The position numbers were made by a program, and so were the translations under genes. A DNA stretch of 64,000 bases from an uncultured Eubacterium sp. (GTDB taxonomy: Bacteria > Bacillota > Clostridia > Lachnospirales > Lachnospiraceae), in contig CAUCXT010000006.1 of the NCBI GenBank assembly GCA_958446835.1, positions 1 to 64,000 of the forward strand, written 5' to 3'. Each line of letters opens with the position of its first letter. Positions within the stretch are counted from its first letter, which is position 1. Positions 32,195-42,063 of the stretch are shown here, piece after piece. The notes beneath the pieces were generated by a model. It was not told the origin of the DNA. It was given only the letters and a program-made list of their open reading frames with translations, and searched no databases.

Positions 32195-33110
32195 ATGATA
32201 AAGTAGCAACATAATAGTCAAATGTTTTATAGAATGTAAAGCCATTGCATGTGTAAGCGCGGATTGCGGCTGTGTTGCTGCCCGATACCTGCAATAGAAG
32301 CTTCTTTTGCGGAAAGTCGGCGGCTGCGGCGTCTATGAGCCGCCCGGCAAAGCCCTGCCCGCGGTATTTTTTGTTGGTGTAGACATTGGCAATGTTTACG
32401 TAGTCGCTGCACTCTAACACAGTACATCTAGAAGCACTCCTGCCGTCACAGAATAGGCGGTAGGTGTGGTGCCCGGGCGTCCTGTGGGATGTGCGGGTGA
32501 TGGAGAGGGAAGAGGGCTGCTGTGTGGACGAATACGGCATTGAAATATAATTATCATTGTAGGACTTGCGTGTCATAAAATGTTCGCTGTGTGAGTAGGT
32601 GAAGCCGCAGCTTTCGGCAAAATATTCGTTGCTGCCGACTAACAGGACACGAATTGCTCCGGAAGCAGGTACATCTTCGTCATCGCGGCATGTGGCTTTA
32701 TCAGTACTGCCGGCTATGACCTTGTCGGTCTTGTTTTCCGTATAAATAGCTTCGATGACTGATAATATCTGCATTACGAGCATGCGTCCAAGACCGTGGC
32801 GTCTGTATTCAGGGGCGATGAGCACGGACAGCTCATGCGTGAGTGTGCCGTCATTATCATAATATGTGAATGTGGTGCAGCAGCCGACAAGACTGTGTGC
32901 GCTATTTATAAGGTAGAGTGCCGGTACGTTATCATCCTCAAATAATTCAATTCCGCTGTTATGGAGCAGTGCGGGCTGAAGGCGTGAGCTTATGATGTCC
33001 GGCTCGCGGTCATAATCAATATATGGTTCATAAGCTTCGTAGGCTGATTCCGAGCAGCGCTCTATAAATCGTTCTATGTCTGAAAATGTTAATTTAGTGT
33101 TTTTTGGCAT
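32193..33110 (-). CDS. Tandem GNAT-domain N-acetyltransferase
   Basis: A 305-residue protein with two GNAT folds. The first (about 1-175) has the acetyl-CoA loop YRRHGLGRML. The second (about 205-305) has KYRGQGFAGRLI. Two CoA-binding motifs argue for duplication, with one lobe perhaps structural. The acceptor is unknown. It stands alone, convergent with gltD and divergent from pepF. Confidence 0.8.
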   Translation of the reverse strand: MPKNTKLTFSDIERFIERCSESAYEAYEPYIDYDREPDIISSRLQPALLHNSGIELFEDDNVPALYLINSAHSLVGCCTTFTYYDNDGTLTHELSVLIAPEYRRHGLGRMLVMQILSVIEAIYTENKTDKVIAGSTDKATCRDDEDVPASGAIRVLLVGSNEYFAESCGFTYSHSEHFMTRKSYNDNYISMPYSSTQQPSSLSITRTSHRTPGHHTYRLFCDGRSASRCTVLECSDYVNIANVYTNKKYRGQGFAGRLIDAAAADFPQKKLLLQVSGSNTAAIRAYTCNGFTFYKTFDYYVATLS

Positions 33111-33147
33111 TACAATCTCCGTTCAAAAATTTAAGCAGATACTTTTC

Positions 33148-33176
33148 TTGTGTTTAGCGCAATTTTGTTGTATATT
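33148..33176 (+). promoter_or_regulatory. pepF promoter
   Basis: TTGTGT (33148-33153), 17-bp spacer, TATATT (33171-33176). A leader hairpin CGGGGTA/TACCCCG (33186-33207) follows. Confidence 0.55.
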
Positions 33177-33249
33177 ATTTCTATTCGGGGTAGTTTCATG
33201 TACCCCGCATAGGACAGGAATATTATAAGTCCAACCCAGGGAGGATGCA

Positions 33250-35049
33250 ATGGCTAATAAAGTATTAAAAAGAAGTGAGACAGACAAGAAATACACATGG
33301 AGACTTGAGGATATTTATCCGGATGTTGCCGCTTGGAGAGAGGAGTATGCCGAGGCACTTAAGGTTGCTGAGGAGATAGAAAGCTACAAGGGTAAAATCG
33401 GTGAGAGCAGCGCTAATATGCTTGCTGTGTTCAAGCTTGAGGATAAGCTTACTAATCTGATTGACCGTATTTACTGCTACGCACACCAGCTCTATGATCA
33501 GGATACAGCTAATCCGGAATCACAGGCACTTTCAGGTGAAGCTGAGAATATTATGGTAAAGACAGGTGAGATGCTGTCTTTTGTAAGCCCTGAGATGCTC
33601 ACAATAGATGATGCGGTTGTTGACAGCTACATGAGTGAGTGTGAGGAGCTTAAGCTTTATGCAAAGAAGTGGGAGTATATTTCAAGAAGAAAGCCGCATG
33701 TGCTGTCGCCTGATATGGAGGCTGTATTAGCTTCCGCTGAGGATGTTCTTGGAGGACCTAAGAAGGTTTTCGGCATGTTCAACAACGCCGATGTCAAGTT
33801 CGGAACGATAAAGGACGAGAACGGCGAGGACGTGACCTTGACACATGGAAGATACGGAATTTTCATAAGAAGCAATGACAGAAGAGTCCGCAAGGATGCT
33901 TTCACCACAATGCACGGTGCATTCAAGAATTTTGAAAATACTATAGCTGCCAACTATGAATCTCTTGTAAAGGGTGATATGTTTTCTGCAAAGGTGAGAA
34001 AATACAATTCAAGCATTGAGTCATATCTTTTTGACGGAAATATTCCAATCTCTGTATATGACAACCTCATCGACACAATCCATGAGGGACTTCCTCTTAT
34101 GCACCGCTATGTTAAGCTTCGCAAGAAGGCACTTGGTGTGGATGAGCTTCATATGTATGATGTGTACACTCCTATGGTAAAGGATTTTGATATGCATATC
34201 TCATTTGAGGAGGCAAAGGAAATCGTAAAGAAGGGTGTTGCACCTCTTGGAAAGGATTACATAGAGCTTCTTGACAAGGGCTTCAATGGCGGTTGGATTG
34301 ATGTATATGAGAATGAGGGAAAGAGAAGCGGCGCTTACTCATGGGGACCTAACGGTGTTCACCCTTATGTACTTTTAAATCATCAGGACAACTTAGATTC
34401 TATGTTCACCCTTGCACATGAGATGGGACATGCGCTCCACAGCTACAAGTCCAATTCAACCCAGCCTCTTGTATACGCTGCATACAGAATCTTTGTCGCT
34501 GAGGTTGCTTCGACATGCAATGAGGCACTCCTTAACTTCTACCTTATAGATAATGCGAAGGATAAGAATGAGAAGGCATACCTCATCAATCATTTTCTTG
34601 ACAGCTTCAAGGGAACAGTATACCGCCAGACAATGTTCGCTGAGTTCGAAAAGAAGGCACATGAGATGGCAGAGCAGGGCAAGAGCCTCACAGCAAAGTC
34701 TCTCAATGAGATGTACTATGAGCTCAACAAGGAGTACTTCGGACCGGACATGGTAGTTGATAAGGATATTGAAGTTGAGTGGGCAAGAATACCTCACTTC
34801 TATACACCATTCTATGTATACCAGTATGCAACAGGCTTCTCAGCCGCTGTTGCTATAGCTTCCATGATTCGCAAGGAGGGACAGCCGGCGGTTGACCGCT
34901 ACATGAAGTTCTTATCAAGCGGCGGCTCCGATTACCCAATTGAGCTTTTAAAGATTGCGGGCGTGGACATGTCCAAGCCGGACGCAATCAAGACAGGTCT
35001 TGATGTATTTGCAGGACTTCTCGATGAGATGGAGGAGCTGTTAGCATAG
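33250..35049 (+). CDS. pepF: Oligoendopeptidase F (M3 family)
   Basis: A 599-residue cytosolic zinc peptidase. The HExxH site is H390-E391-M-G-H394 in LAHEMGHALHSY, with the third ligand in EVASTCNEALL. The length and the ARIPHFYTPFYVYQYATG segment are typical of PepF. It cleaves short peptides of about 7-17 residues. GGGAGG precedes the ATG. It is monocistronic; a tRNA gene follows. Confidence 0.93.
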   Translation: MANKVLKRSETDKKYTWRLEDIYPDVAAWREEYAEALKVAEEIESYKGKIGESSANMLAVFKLEDKLTNLIDRIYCYAHQLYDQDTANPESQALSGEAENIMVKTGEMLSFVSPEMLTIDDAVVDSYMSECEELKLYAKKWEYISRRKPHVLSPDMEAVLASAEDVLGGPKKVFGMFNNADVKFGTIKDENGEDVTLTHGRYGIFIRSNDRRVRKDAFTTMHGAFKNFENTIAANYESLVKGDMFSAKVRKYNSSIESYLFDGNIPISVYDNLIDTIHEGLPLMHRYVKLRKKALGVDELHMYDVYTPMVKDFDMHISFEEAKEIVKKGVAPLGKDYIELLDKGFNGGWIDVYENEGKRSGAYSWGPNGVHPYVLLNHQDNLDSMFTLAHEMGHALHSYKSNSTQPLVYAAYRIFVAEVASTCNEALLNFYLIDNAKDKNEKAYLINHFLDSFKGTVYRQTMFAEFEKKAHEMAEQGKSLTAKSLNEMYYELNKEYFGPDMVVDKDIEVEWARIPHFYTPFYVYQYATGFSAAVAIASMIRKEGQPAVDRYMKFLSSGGSDYPIELLKIAGVDMSKPDAIKTGLDVFAGLLDEMEELLA

Positions 35050-35126
35050 CCTGTCCCAAACAATTATGCTAATAGTTAAAACAATTCGGGAATTTCAAAA
35101 AATATAAAAAATTTTAAATTTAGGTA

Positions 35127-35168
35127 TTGACTTTCACAGGGACTTATAGTATTATACTAAATGTCCTT
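35127..35168 (+). promoter_or_regulatory. tRNA-Gly promoter with dyad, copy 1
   Basis: TTGACT (35127-35132), 17-bp spacer, TATTAT (35150-35155). GGGAC...TAGTA-TTA-TACTA...GTCC makes an imperfect dyad centred on the -10 box. The same layout precedes the second tRNA-Gly. Confidence 0.65.
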
Positions 35169-35196
35169 GTGAGAGCAACATCTTACAAAGTACAAT

Positions 35197-35268
<72 letters not shown>

Positions 35269-35685
35269 TATTTTTTTACCTTCATAGGTATCTTAAAAGA
35301 TATACGTTAACCGACATTTCTTTTTCTTTAATTATCGTTTGATTTCCGGTAAATTATGCATGTACATTATTTTAGAGGTGCTTTTGTTTTTTTGCTTTGT
35401 ATCAGTAAGGCAAAGCAAAATTTTGCGAACCCGAGTGCAACTAAAAAAATACTTATTTCTAACAGAATATCCTTCAACCTTCCCTCAAGAATTATTATTC
35501 AGTTATATATTCATTTTAATTATATGTTAAATTTCCCTGTTTTATTATTATATGCAAAAAGAGTGCGAAGTGTTAAAGGTATGGAACGCTTTTGGAACGG
35601 TAGAGCTCCATAAGTGGAACATGATATATGTATAATGCCTTATTAGATGCTCGCAGATGGGAGCATATATAAGGAGGAATAAAAA
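35269..35685 (+). promoter_or_regulatory. AT-rich spacer and leader of the fatty-acid operon
   Basis: No convincing gene lies here. A -10 like TATAAT (35631-35636) has no good -35. TGGAAC occurs at 35582, 35593 and 35615, spaced 11 and 22 bp. A hairpin ATGCTC/GAGCAT (35647-35652, 35661-35666) precedes AAGGAGG of acpP. These suggest an activator-dependent promoter, which is inferred. Confidence 0.45.
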
Positions 35686-35907
35686 ATGTATTTTGATGCT
35701 ATTGCAAAAACTGTTGCAGAACGTACCGGATGTGATGTTGCCATGGTTAAGCCGGAGAGCAGATTCGTTGACCTTGGAATTGATTCGCTTGACACAGTGG
35801 AGCTTTTGATGAGCCTTGAGGATGAGCTTGGCATTGAGATAGAGCTTGACGAGAAGGTTGAGACAGTCGATGACCTTGATAGATTCATCCAGAGCAAGCA
35901 GGGTTAA
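35686..35907 (+). CDS. acpP: Acyl carrier protein
   Basis: A 73-residue acidic helical protein. S34 in [13 protein letters not shown] is the 4'-phosphopantetheine attachment site. It carries growing acyl chains as thioesters. It is first in a ten-gene operon of fatty-acid genes; AAGGAGG precedes the ATG and the next gene begins six bases after the stop. Confidence 0.93.
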   Translation: MYFDAIAKTVAERTGCDVAMVKPESRFVDLGIDSLDTVELLMSLEDELGIEIELDEKVETVDDLDRFIQSKQG

Positions 35908-35912
35908 GCGCT

Positions 35913-36863
35913 ATGATTAGGACACAGATTACTGAAATGCTGGGTATAAGATACCCGGTATTTCAGGGTGGTATGGCATGGATTGCGGATGGAAAACTTG
36001 CAGCAGCAGTGTCTGAGGGTGGAGGTCTTGGAATAATCGCAGCCGGTAATGCACCGGCAGATTATGTGAGAGAGCAGGTGCGGATTGCAAGACACCTTAC
36101 TGATAAGCCTATTGGGGTTAATATTATGCTGTTAAGCCCATGTGCAGATGAGGTTGCGCGGGTTGTTGTAGAGGAAAAGGTTGATGTGATTACCACCGGA
36201 GCTGGGAATCCATCAAAATATATAAAAGAATGGTTGGATGCGGGAATTAAAGTGATTCCTGTTGTTGCTTCGGTTGCAATGGCGAAGCTTATGACAAGGC
36301 TTGGAGCTTCAGCCCTTATAGCTGAGGGTGGCGAGAGCGGTGGACATGTGGGTGAGCTTACAACTATGGTGCTGGTACCGCAGGTGTGTGATGCTACAAC
36401 ACTTCCGGTCATAGCTGCAGGAGGAATTGCAGATGGACGCGGTGTTGCGGCAGCATTTATGCTGGGAGCACAGGGTGTTCAGATGGGAACACGTTTTTTG
36501 AGCGCTACAGAATGTAACATTCATCCGGTCTATAAGGAAAAGATTTTGAAGGCTACAGACCTTTGTACAATGGTTACAGGTAAGAGACTTGGCCATCCGG
36601 TGAGGAGTCTTAGAACACAGTTCGCAAGGGATTATTTAAAGGTAGAGTATAGCCAAATGCCGGATGATGAGCTTGAAGCATTAGCTGTCGGAGCATTAAG
36701 GATTGCAGTCAAGGATGGTGATGATAAGAAGGGATGTTTCTTATCGGGGCAGGTTGCAGCTATGGTTAAGAAAGAACAGCCTGCGGCACAGATTGTCAAG
36801 GAAGTAATTGATGGAGCTGAGCCGATTTTAAGGGGCGCAGCTAAATATATTGAGGAGTCTTAA
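35913..36863 (+). CDS. fabK: Enoyl-ACP reductase, FMN type
   Basis: A 316-residue TIM-barrel flavoprotein of the FabK / nitronate monooxygenase family. Features are VFQGGMAWIADG, GGGLGIIAAG, EGGESGGHVGE and the phosphate-binding IAAGGIADGRG. The fatty-acid operon supports enoyl-ACP reduction, the last step of each elongation cycle. FabK enzymes replace FabI in many Firmicutes. Confidence 0.9.
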   Translation: MIRTQITEMLGIRYPVFQGGMAWIADGKLAAAVSEGGGLGIIAAGNAPADYVREQVRIARHLTDKPIGVNIMLLSPCADEVARVVVEEKVDVITTGAGNPSKYIKEWLDAGIKVIPVVASVAMAKLMTRLGASALIAEGGESGGHVGELTTMVLVPQVCDATTLPVIAAGGIADGRGVAAAFMLGAQGVQMGTRFLSATECNIHPVYKEKILKATDLCTMVTGKRLGHPVRSLRTQFARDYLKVEYSQMPDDELEALAVGALRIAVKDGDDKKGCFLSGQVAAMVKKEQPAAQIVKEVIDGAEPILRGAAKYIEES

Positions 36864-36887
36864 AATATAAGGAAAAGGATCTGAAAA

Positions 36888-37616
36888 ATGCTTAAAGGGA
36901 AAACTGCGGTTATAACAGGAGCTTCAAGAGGAATCGGAGCGGCGGTTGCGATAAAGCTTGCAGCTCGTGGAGCGGATATTGCCGTTATATATGCGGGCAA
37001 TGTTGAAGCTGCCAATCAGGTTTGTAAGGAATGTATTGAACAATACGGCGTAAAAGCCGTCGCTTATAAGTGCAATGTAGCTGATTTTTCACAGGTGAGA
37101 GAGACTGTTGCACAGATAAAAAAGGATTTTGGTACTGTACATATTCTTATTAATAATGCGGGCATAACAAGAGATGGACTTCTGGCGATGATGAGTGAGG
37201 AAGCATTTGACAGTGTTATCGATACTAATCTTAAAGGTGCGTTCAATATGATAAGGCACTGTACGGGTATGTTCATAAAAAACAGACAAGGTTGTATTGT
37301 CAACGTGTCAAGTGTTTCAGGGATTATGGGAAATGCCGGACAATGCAACTATTCGGCATCTAAGGCGGGTATTATCGGTCTTACCAAGTCCGTTGCAAAG
37401 GAGCTGGCACCACGAGGAATACGGTGTAACGCTGTTGCACCCGGATTCATTGAGACGGATATGACAGGAAATCAGAATGATAATCCACTGCTTGGAATGA
37501 TACCGCTTGGGAGGATGGGGACAACATCTGAGGCGGCTGAGGCGGTAGCATATCTTGTTGAAGCTGAGTATGTGACCGGTGAAGTGCTGCGTGTAGATGG
37601 AGGAATAGCCATGTAG
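36888..37616 (+). CDS. fabG: 3-oxoacyl-ACP reductase
   Basis: A 242-residue short-chain dehydrogenase with Rossmann TGASRGIG (10-17), NNAG (89-92), and catalytic N114, S142, Y155 and K159. It reduces 3-oxoacyl-ACP with NADPH. It lies between fabK and fabF in the elongation operon. Confidence 0.93.
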   Translation: MLKGKTAVITGASRGIGAAVAIKLAARGADIAVIYAGNVEAANQVCKECIEQYGVKAVAYKCNVADFSQVRETVAQIKKDFGTVHILINNAGITRDGLLAMMSEEAFDSVIDTNLKGAFNMIRHCTGMFIKNRQGCIVNVSSVSGIMGNAGQCNYSASKAGIIGLTKSVAKELAPRGIRCNAVAPGFIETDMTGNQNDNPLLGMIPLGRMGTTSEAAEAVAYLVEAEYVTGEVLRVDGGIAM

Positions 37617-37709
37617 CTATATTGTGACATCCGGAATATGAAGATATTTTACAGTTTACAGTGCATGAAGGTGTACATGTAAAAGACAACTGGGAGGATA
37701 GAAAAGGAT

Positions 37710-38948
37710 ATGTCTGAATGGAGACGAGTGGTTGTAACCGGATTAGGGGCGATAACTCCTGTCGGGAATAATGTCAGTGAGACATGGGATAGCCTTAAGA
37801 ACGGAAAAAATGGGATTGCGCCTATAACTTTTTTTGATACGGAAGGCTTTAAAGCAAAGCTTGCGGCAGAGGTGAAGGGGTTTGACCCTAAGGAGTATCT
37901 TGAAGTAAACGAGATTCTCAGAACGGACAGGTATGCACAGCTTGCAGCTGCGGCGGCAGCACAGGCGGTAGAGGACAGCGGTATAGAAGGAAAGGTTGAA
38001 CCTGAAAAATTCGGTGTTATGTTCGGTACAGGAATCGGAGGAATAGGAACCTTTGAGGTAGAACATACAAAGCTTTTAGAGAAGGGTCCAAGAAGGGTTT
38101 CTTCTCTTTTTATACCGATGATGATAGGAAATATGGCAGCAGGAATGATTGCTATTAAGCATGACTGCAGGGGAAGTGCAATGCCGGCGGTCACAGCATG
38201 TGCTTCAGGCTCTAATGCAATTGGTGAAGCTGTCAGAATGATACGCCATGGCTATGCGGAGGCTGTCATATCGGGAGGAGCAGAAGCCTCAATAACCAAA
38301 TCAGCGGTGGCTGGGTTTGTAAATATGCAGGCGCTTTCAACATCGGATAATCCGGATGAAGCTTCACTCCCGTTTGATAGAAGAAGAGGCGGTTTTGTCA
38401 TTGGAGAGGGAGCGGTTGCACTTGTACTTGAGGAATATGAGCATGCAAAAGCAAGGGGAGCAAAGATATACGGTGAGGTGTGTGGATACGGTTCAACGTG
38501 TGATGCCTACCATATAACTGCACCACATCCGCAGGCACGCGGTGGAGCGCAGGCTATGAAGGATGCCATGCGTGAGGCAGGATATTCATGTGAAGATAAG
38601 GTCTATATAAATGCACATGGTACAGGAACTCATATGAATGATCTTATTGAGACAATGGCAATAAAGAATGCACTTGGAGAGGAAAATGCCGGAAAAGCTT
38701 ACATAAGTTCAACTAAATCAATGACAGGACATATGTTAGGGGCGGCAGGTGCGATAGAAGCGCTCGCATGTATTATGGCACTTAATGAAGGAATTATTCC
38801 TCCTACAATAAATCTACTTGAACAGGATGAAGAATGTGATTTGAATTATGTTCCGAATAAGGCGGTTAAGGATGATATAACTCTTGCATTATCTAATTCA
38901 CTTGGGTTTGGCGGGCATAATGCATGTCTTGCATTCAGAAAGGTATGA
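37710..38948 (+). CDS. fabF: 3-oxoacyl-ACP synthase II
   Basis: A 412-residue condensing enzyme. The catalytic cysteine is C164 in VTACASGSNA, with histidines in NAHGTGTHMND and KSMTGHMLGAAGA. It extends acyl-ACP with malonyl-ACP. The HGTGTH variant replaces the common HGTST(P) wording but keeps the His. GGGAGG precedes the ATG. The stop overlaps a possible accB start. Confidence 0.93.
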   Translation: MSEWRRVVVTGLGAITPVGNNVSETWDSLKNGKNGIAPITFFDTEGFKAKLAAEVKGFDPKEYLEVNEILRTDRYAQLAAAAAAQAVEDSGIEGKVEPEKFGVMFGTGIGGIGTFEVEHTKLLEKGPRRVSSLFIPMMIGNMAAGMIAIKHDCRGSAMPAVTACASGSNAIGEAVRMIRHGYAEAVISGGAEASITKSAVAGFVNMQALSTSDNPDEASLPFDRRRGGFVIGEGAVALVLEEYEHAKARGAKIYGEVCGYGSTCDAYHITAPHPQARGGAQAMKDAMREAGYSCEDKVYINAHGTGTHMNDLIETMAIKNALGEENAGKAYISSTKSMTGHMLGAAGAIEALACIMALNEGIIPPTINLLEQDEECDLNYVPNKAVKDDITLALSNSLGFGGHNACLAFRKV

Positions 38949-38950
38949 TT

Positions 38951-39385
38951 ATGAATGAGACTGATATCAGAAAATATGCGACACTTATGAAGGAACTTGA
39001 GCTTACGGGACTTGAGCTGACAGAAGGAGACAAGATTGTACGATTAGAGAGAAATATTCCTGCGAATGTAATTTACGGCAATGCGGCAGGTGTGAAGCAG
39101 GATATTTCTGTTGGAAATGAAAGAATCTGTGAAGGTAATACGATACCATACATAAGTGTAAAATCTCCAATGGTTGGGGTGTTCTATGCCGCCTCGGCAG
39201 AAAATGCGGAACCATACGTGACGGTCGGGGCTCATGTAAAAAAGGGACAGACGCTATGCATTGTTGAGGCCATGAAGCTTATGAATGAGATTGCCGCTGA
39301 GACAGACGGAGTTATCTCACAGGTATGTGTATCGGATGGGCAGATGGTTGAGTATGGAACAGAGCTGTTTAGGATAGAGTGTTGA
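38951..39385 (+). CDS. accB: Acetyl-CoA carboxylase biotin carboxyl carrier protein
   Basis: A 144-residue protein from ATG 38951, with AAAGG seven bases upstream; ATG 38945 overlaps the fabF stop and is also possible. The biotinyl domain (about 68-144) holds EAMKLMNEI with the biotinylated K109. The N-terminal helix and flexible linker are typical. Confidence 0.92.
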   Translation: MNETDIRKYATLMKELELTGLELTEGDKIVRLERNIPANVIYGNAAGVKQDISVGNERICEGNTIPYISVKSPMVGVFYAASAENAEPYVTVGAHVKKGQTLCIVEAMKLMNEIAAETDGVISQVCVSDGQMVEYGTELFRIEC

Positions 39386-39412
39386 TGGAAGGCATATAGG
39401 AGGCAGAGTAGA

Positions 39413-39832
39413 ATGGATAAAAAGGAGATTATGAATATACTTCCGCACAGAAATAGTATGCTCTTATTGGATGAAGTACAGGAAAGTGATGGTGTTGCAA
39501 TAGGACATTATAAAGTTCGTGGAGATGAATTTTTTCTTGATGGGCATTTCCCGGGGAATCCGGTTGTGCCGGGCGTGATTTTGTGTGAAATACTTGCACA
39601 GTCTGCGTGTGTGCTTATGAAAGATGTTATGACAGGCGGAAAGCTTCCGGTATATACAGGGCTCAACAATGTGAAATTCCGTTCACCGGTTCGTCCGGGT
39701 GACATAATAGAGACAAGCTGCAGCATAGTAAGGTCAAAGCCTCCGTTTTATTTTGCTCAAGGCACTGTAAGGGTAGGGGAAAGAGACTGCGTATCGGCGG
39801 ATTTTTCGTTTGCGATAACAGAGATGGAGTAG
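39413..39832 (+). CDS. fabZ: 3-hydroxyacyl-ACP dehydratase
   Basis: A 139-residue hotdog-fold enzyme with the active-site H45 in GHFPGNPVVPGV and E59 in the following helix. It dehydrates 3-hydroxyacyl-ACP. It sits between accB and accC, as in many Clostridia. Confidence 0.93.
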   Translation: MDKKEIMNILPHRNSMLLLDEVQESDGVAIGHYKVRGDEFFLDGHFPGNPVVPGVILCEILAQSACVLMKDVMTGGKLPVYTGLNNVKFRSPVRPGDIIETSCSIVRSKPPFYFAQGTVRVGERDCVSADFSFAITEME

Positions 39833-39835
39833 ATT

Positions 39836-41143
39836 ATGTTTTCAAAAATTCTAGTGGCAAATCGCGGTGAGATTGCGGTGAGAATAATACGTGCCTGCAA
39901 GGAAATGGGTGTATCGACTGTAGCAGTGTACTCAGAGGCAGATAAAAATGCGCTTCACGTTGCACTGGCTGACCAGAGCGTATGTATCGGCGGAGCGCAG
40001 GCAGCACAGAGCTATCTCAATGAAAAGCAGATAATCAGTGCGGCAATTCTTACAGGAGCGCAGGCAATACACCCGGGTTATGGATTTCTGTCTGAAAATG
40101 CACACTTTGCAGAACTGTGCAGAAAAAACGGACTGGTTTTTATAGGGCCGGAGCCTGAGAGTATGGAGAGACTGAGCGATAAGGCTGTTTTGAAGGAGCT
40201 TATTGAAAAAACAGGACTCACAGTTATACCGGGCAGCAAAGCAGTAAAGTCGCTCGATGAAGCCAAGAATGCTGCCGGAAAAATAGGTTATCCCATTATG
40301 CTTAAGGCATGTGCGGGGGGAGGAGGAAGAGGAATACGACTCATAAATACAGAGGATGAGTTGGATGAGGCATATATTCAGGCGAGCAGCGAGGCTCTGA
40401 ATGCGTTCGGCGATGGAAGTATGTATCTTGAAAAATATATATTTCCGGCAAGGCATGTGGAGTTTCAGGTACTTGCGGATGAATATGGAAATGCTGTGTG
40501 TCTGGGTGAAAGAGATTGTTCCTTGCAGAGAAGAAATCAGAAGCTTGTGGAGGAGACACCATCGCCTGCTGTTTCAACAAAGCAGAGAGAGGCTATGATT
40601 GATTTAATTCTTGAGGCTGTTAAGAAGATAGGATATGTAGGCGCAGGGACACTGGAATTCCTTCTTGATACTGATGGAAATTTCTGGTTTATGGAGATGA
40701 ATGTAAGACTTCAGGTGGAGCATTGCGTAACGGAGATTCTGACAGGGATTGATATTGTTAAGTGGCAGATAAGGATAGCTGCCGGAATTGGGCTTAACTT
40801 TACACAGGCTGATATCAGAATAAAGGGTTCGGCAATAGAATGTCGGATAAATGCACAAAACTGTGGAAAGCTTGAATTTATGCATGTTCCGGGAGGACCT
40901 TCTGTGAGGTTTGATACTTTTCTTGTAGAAGGAATGAGTGTTGTTCCATTTTATGATTCACTGTTAGGTAAACTTATCGTATATGCTAAGACAAGGGAAG
41001 AGACACTCAGAAAAATGAGGGCTTCTTTATGTGAACTTGTCATTGATGGCATTAAAACGAATGTTGAGGAGCAGCTGAGTATAGTTGAGGATGACAGATT
41101 TATTTCAGGTAATTATGACCTGACCTTTATGGGAAACCGGTAA
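39836..41143 (+). CDS. accC: Biotin carboxylase subunit of acetyl-CoA carboxylase
   Basis: A 435-residue ATP-grasp enzyme with the N-terminal ANRGEIAVRIIRA, the Gly-rich ATP loop KACAGGGGRGIR and the catalytic EMNVRLQVEH. It carboxylates biotin on AccB using bicarbonate and ATP. It begins three bases after the fabZ stop. Confidence 0.94.
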   Translation: MFSKILVANRGEIAVRIIRACKEMGVSTVAVYSEADKNALHVALADQSVCIGGAQAAQSYLNEKQIISAAILTGAQAIHPGYGFLSENAHFAELCRKNGLVFIGPEPESMERLSDKAVLKELIEKTGLTVIPGSKAVKSLDEAKNAAGKIGYPIMLKACAGGGGRGIRLINTEDELDEAYIQASSEALNAFGDGSMYLEKYIFPARHVEFQVLADEYGNAVCLGERDCSLQRRNQKLVEETPSPAVSTKQREAMIDLILEAVKKIGYVGAGTLEFLLDTDGNFWFMEMNVRLQVEHCVTEILTGIDIVKWQIRIAAGIGLNFTQADIRIKGSAIECRINAQNCGKLEFMHVPGGPSVRFDTFLVEGMSVVPFYDSLLGKLIVYAKTREETLRKMRASLCELVIDGIKTNVEEQLSIVEDDRFISGNYDLTFMGNR

Positions 41144-41207
41144 TGAGCTATATATTGGTGTTTCGGTGTAAATGTTTCAGGATAAAATATCAGGATAGAG
41201 GATTGGC

Positions 41208-42059
41208 ATGGCACGTATGATTTTTTTAAAACCCAAAAATAAATTGGAAGAAGGCGGAAGATGCTCAGCACCTGTAATGCAGGATGAGGGTGAACCTGAG
41301 CAGAAATGCCCGAACTGTCACAGAGAAATTCCCGTGAGCAGGCTTCTGGCAGACAATATGGTATGTGGCTGCGGATATCATTTTCGTATGCGTGCAAGGC
41401 AGAGAATCAAGCTCATAACGGATGATGGAAGTTTCAACGAGATGTACAAAAATGTAAGAGCCGGTAATCCTCTGGATTTTCCGGGGTATGATGAGAAGAT
41501 AGATTCCGTAAGGACAGCAAGTTCTGAGCTGGAAGCGGTAATATGTGGGACAGCGAAAATCGGAGGCTGTGACTGCTGCATTTTTGTGATGGATTCCTAT
41601 TTTATGATGGGAAGCATGGGAAGCGCTGTGGGTGAAAAGCTCACAAGATTATTTGAGTATGCTGCGTGGAAACATCTTGCGGTGGTAGGGTTCACGGTAT
41701 CGGGCGGCGCAAGAATGCAGGAAGGGCTTCTGTCACTTATGCAGATGGCAAGAGTGAGTGCGGCGGTGAAGCGTCATAGCGATGCAGGACTTTTGTATAT
41801 AACGGTGCTTACAGACCCGACAACGGGAGGTGTCACGGCAAGCTTTGCGATGGATGGAGATATTATATTGGCGGAGCCCGGTGCAATAGTAGGTTTTGCC
41901 GGGGCGAGAGTTATAGAGCAGACTACCAAAAAAGCCCTTCCGGTTGGTTTTCAGAGGGCGGAATTTGTGTTAGAGCATGGTTTTGTTGACGCTATAGCTG
42001 CCAGAAATAAGCAGAAAAGGCTTCTTACGGAGCTGCTTAAGATGCATGAGGGAGTGTAA
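41208..42059 (+). CDS. accD: Acetyl-CoA carboxylase carboxyltransferase beta subunit
   Basis: A 283-residue crotonase-fold subunit. An N-terminal zinc ribbon has C34 and C37 in CPNC, but the second pair is C53-G-C55, one residue shorter than the usual CxxC. The carboxyltransferase core contains [22 protein letters not shown] and [12 protein letters not shown]. It acts with AccA to move the carboxyl group to acetyl-CoA. Confidence 0.92.
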   Translation: MARMIFLKPKNKLEEGGRCSAPVMQDEGEPEQKCPNCHREIPVSRLLADNMVCGCGYHFRMRARQRIKLITDDGSFNEMYKNVRAGNPLDFPGYDEKIDSVRTASSELEAVICGTAKIGGCDCCIFVMDSYFMMGSMGSAVGEKLTRLFEYAAWKHLAVVGFTVSGGARMQEGLLSLMQMARVSAAVKRHSDAGLLYITVLTDPTTGGVTASFAMDGDIILAEPGAIVGFAGARVIEQTTKKALPVGFQRAEFVLEHGFVDAIAARNKQKRLLTELLKMHEGV

Positions 42060-42063
42060 ATAT

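Noticed and set aside
35339..35613. Two overlapping frames of 63 and 85 codons after the first tRNA
   Set aside because: AT-rich sequence, no ribosome binding site and no domain; they cover the leader of the fatty-acid operon.
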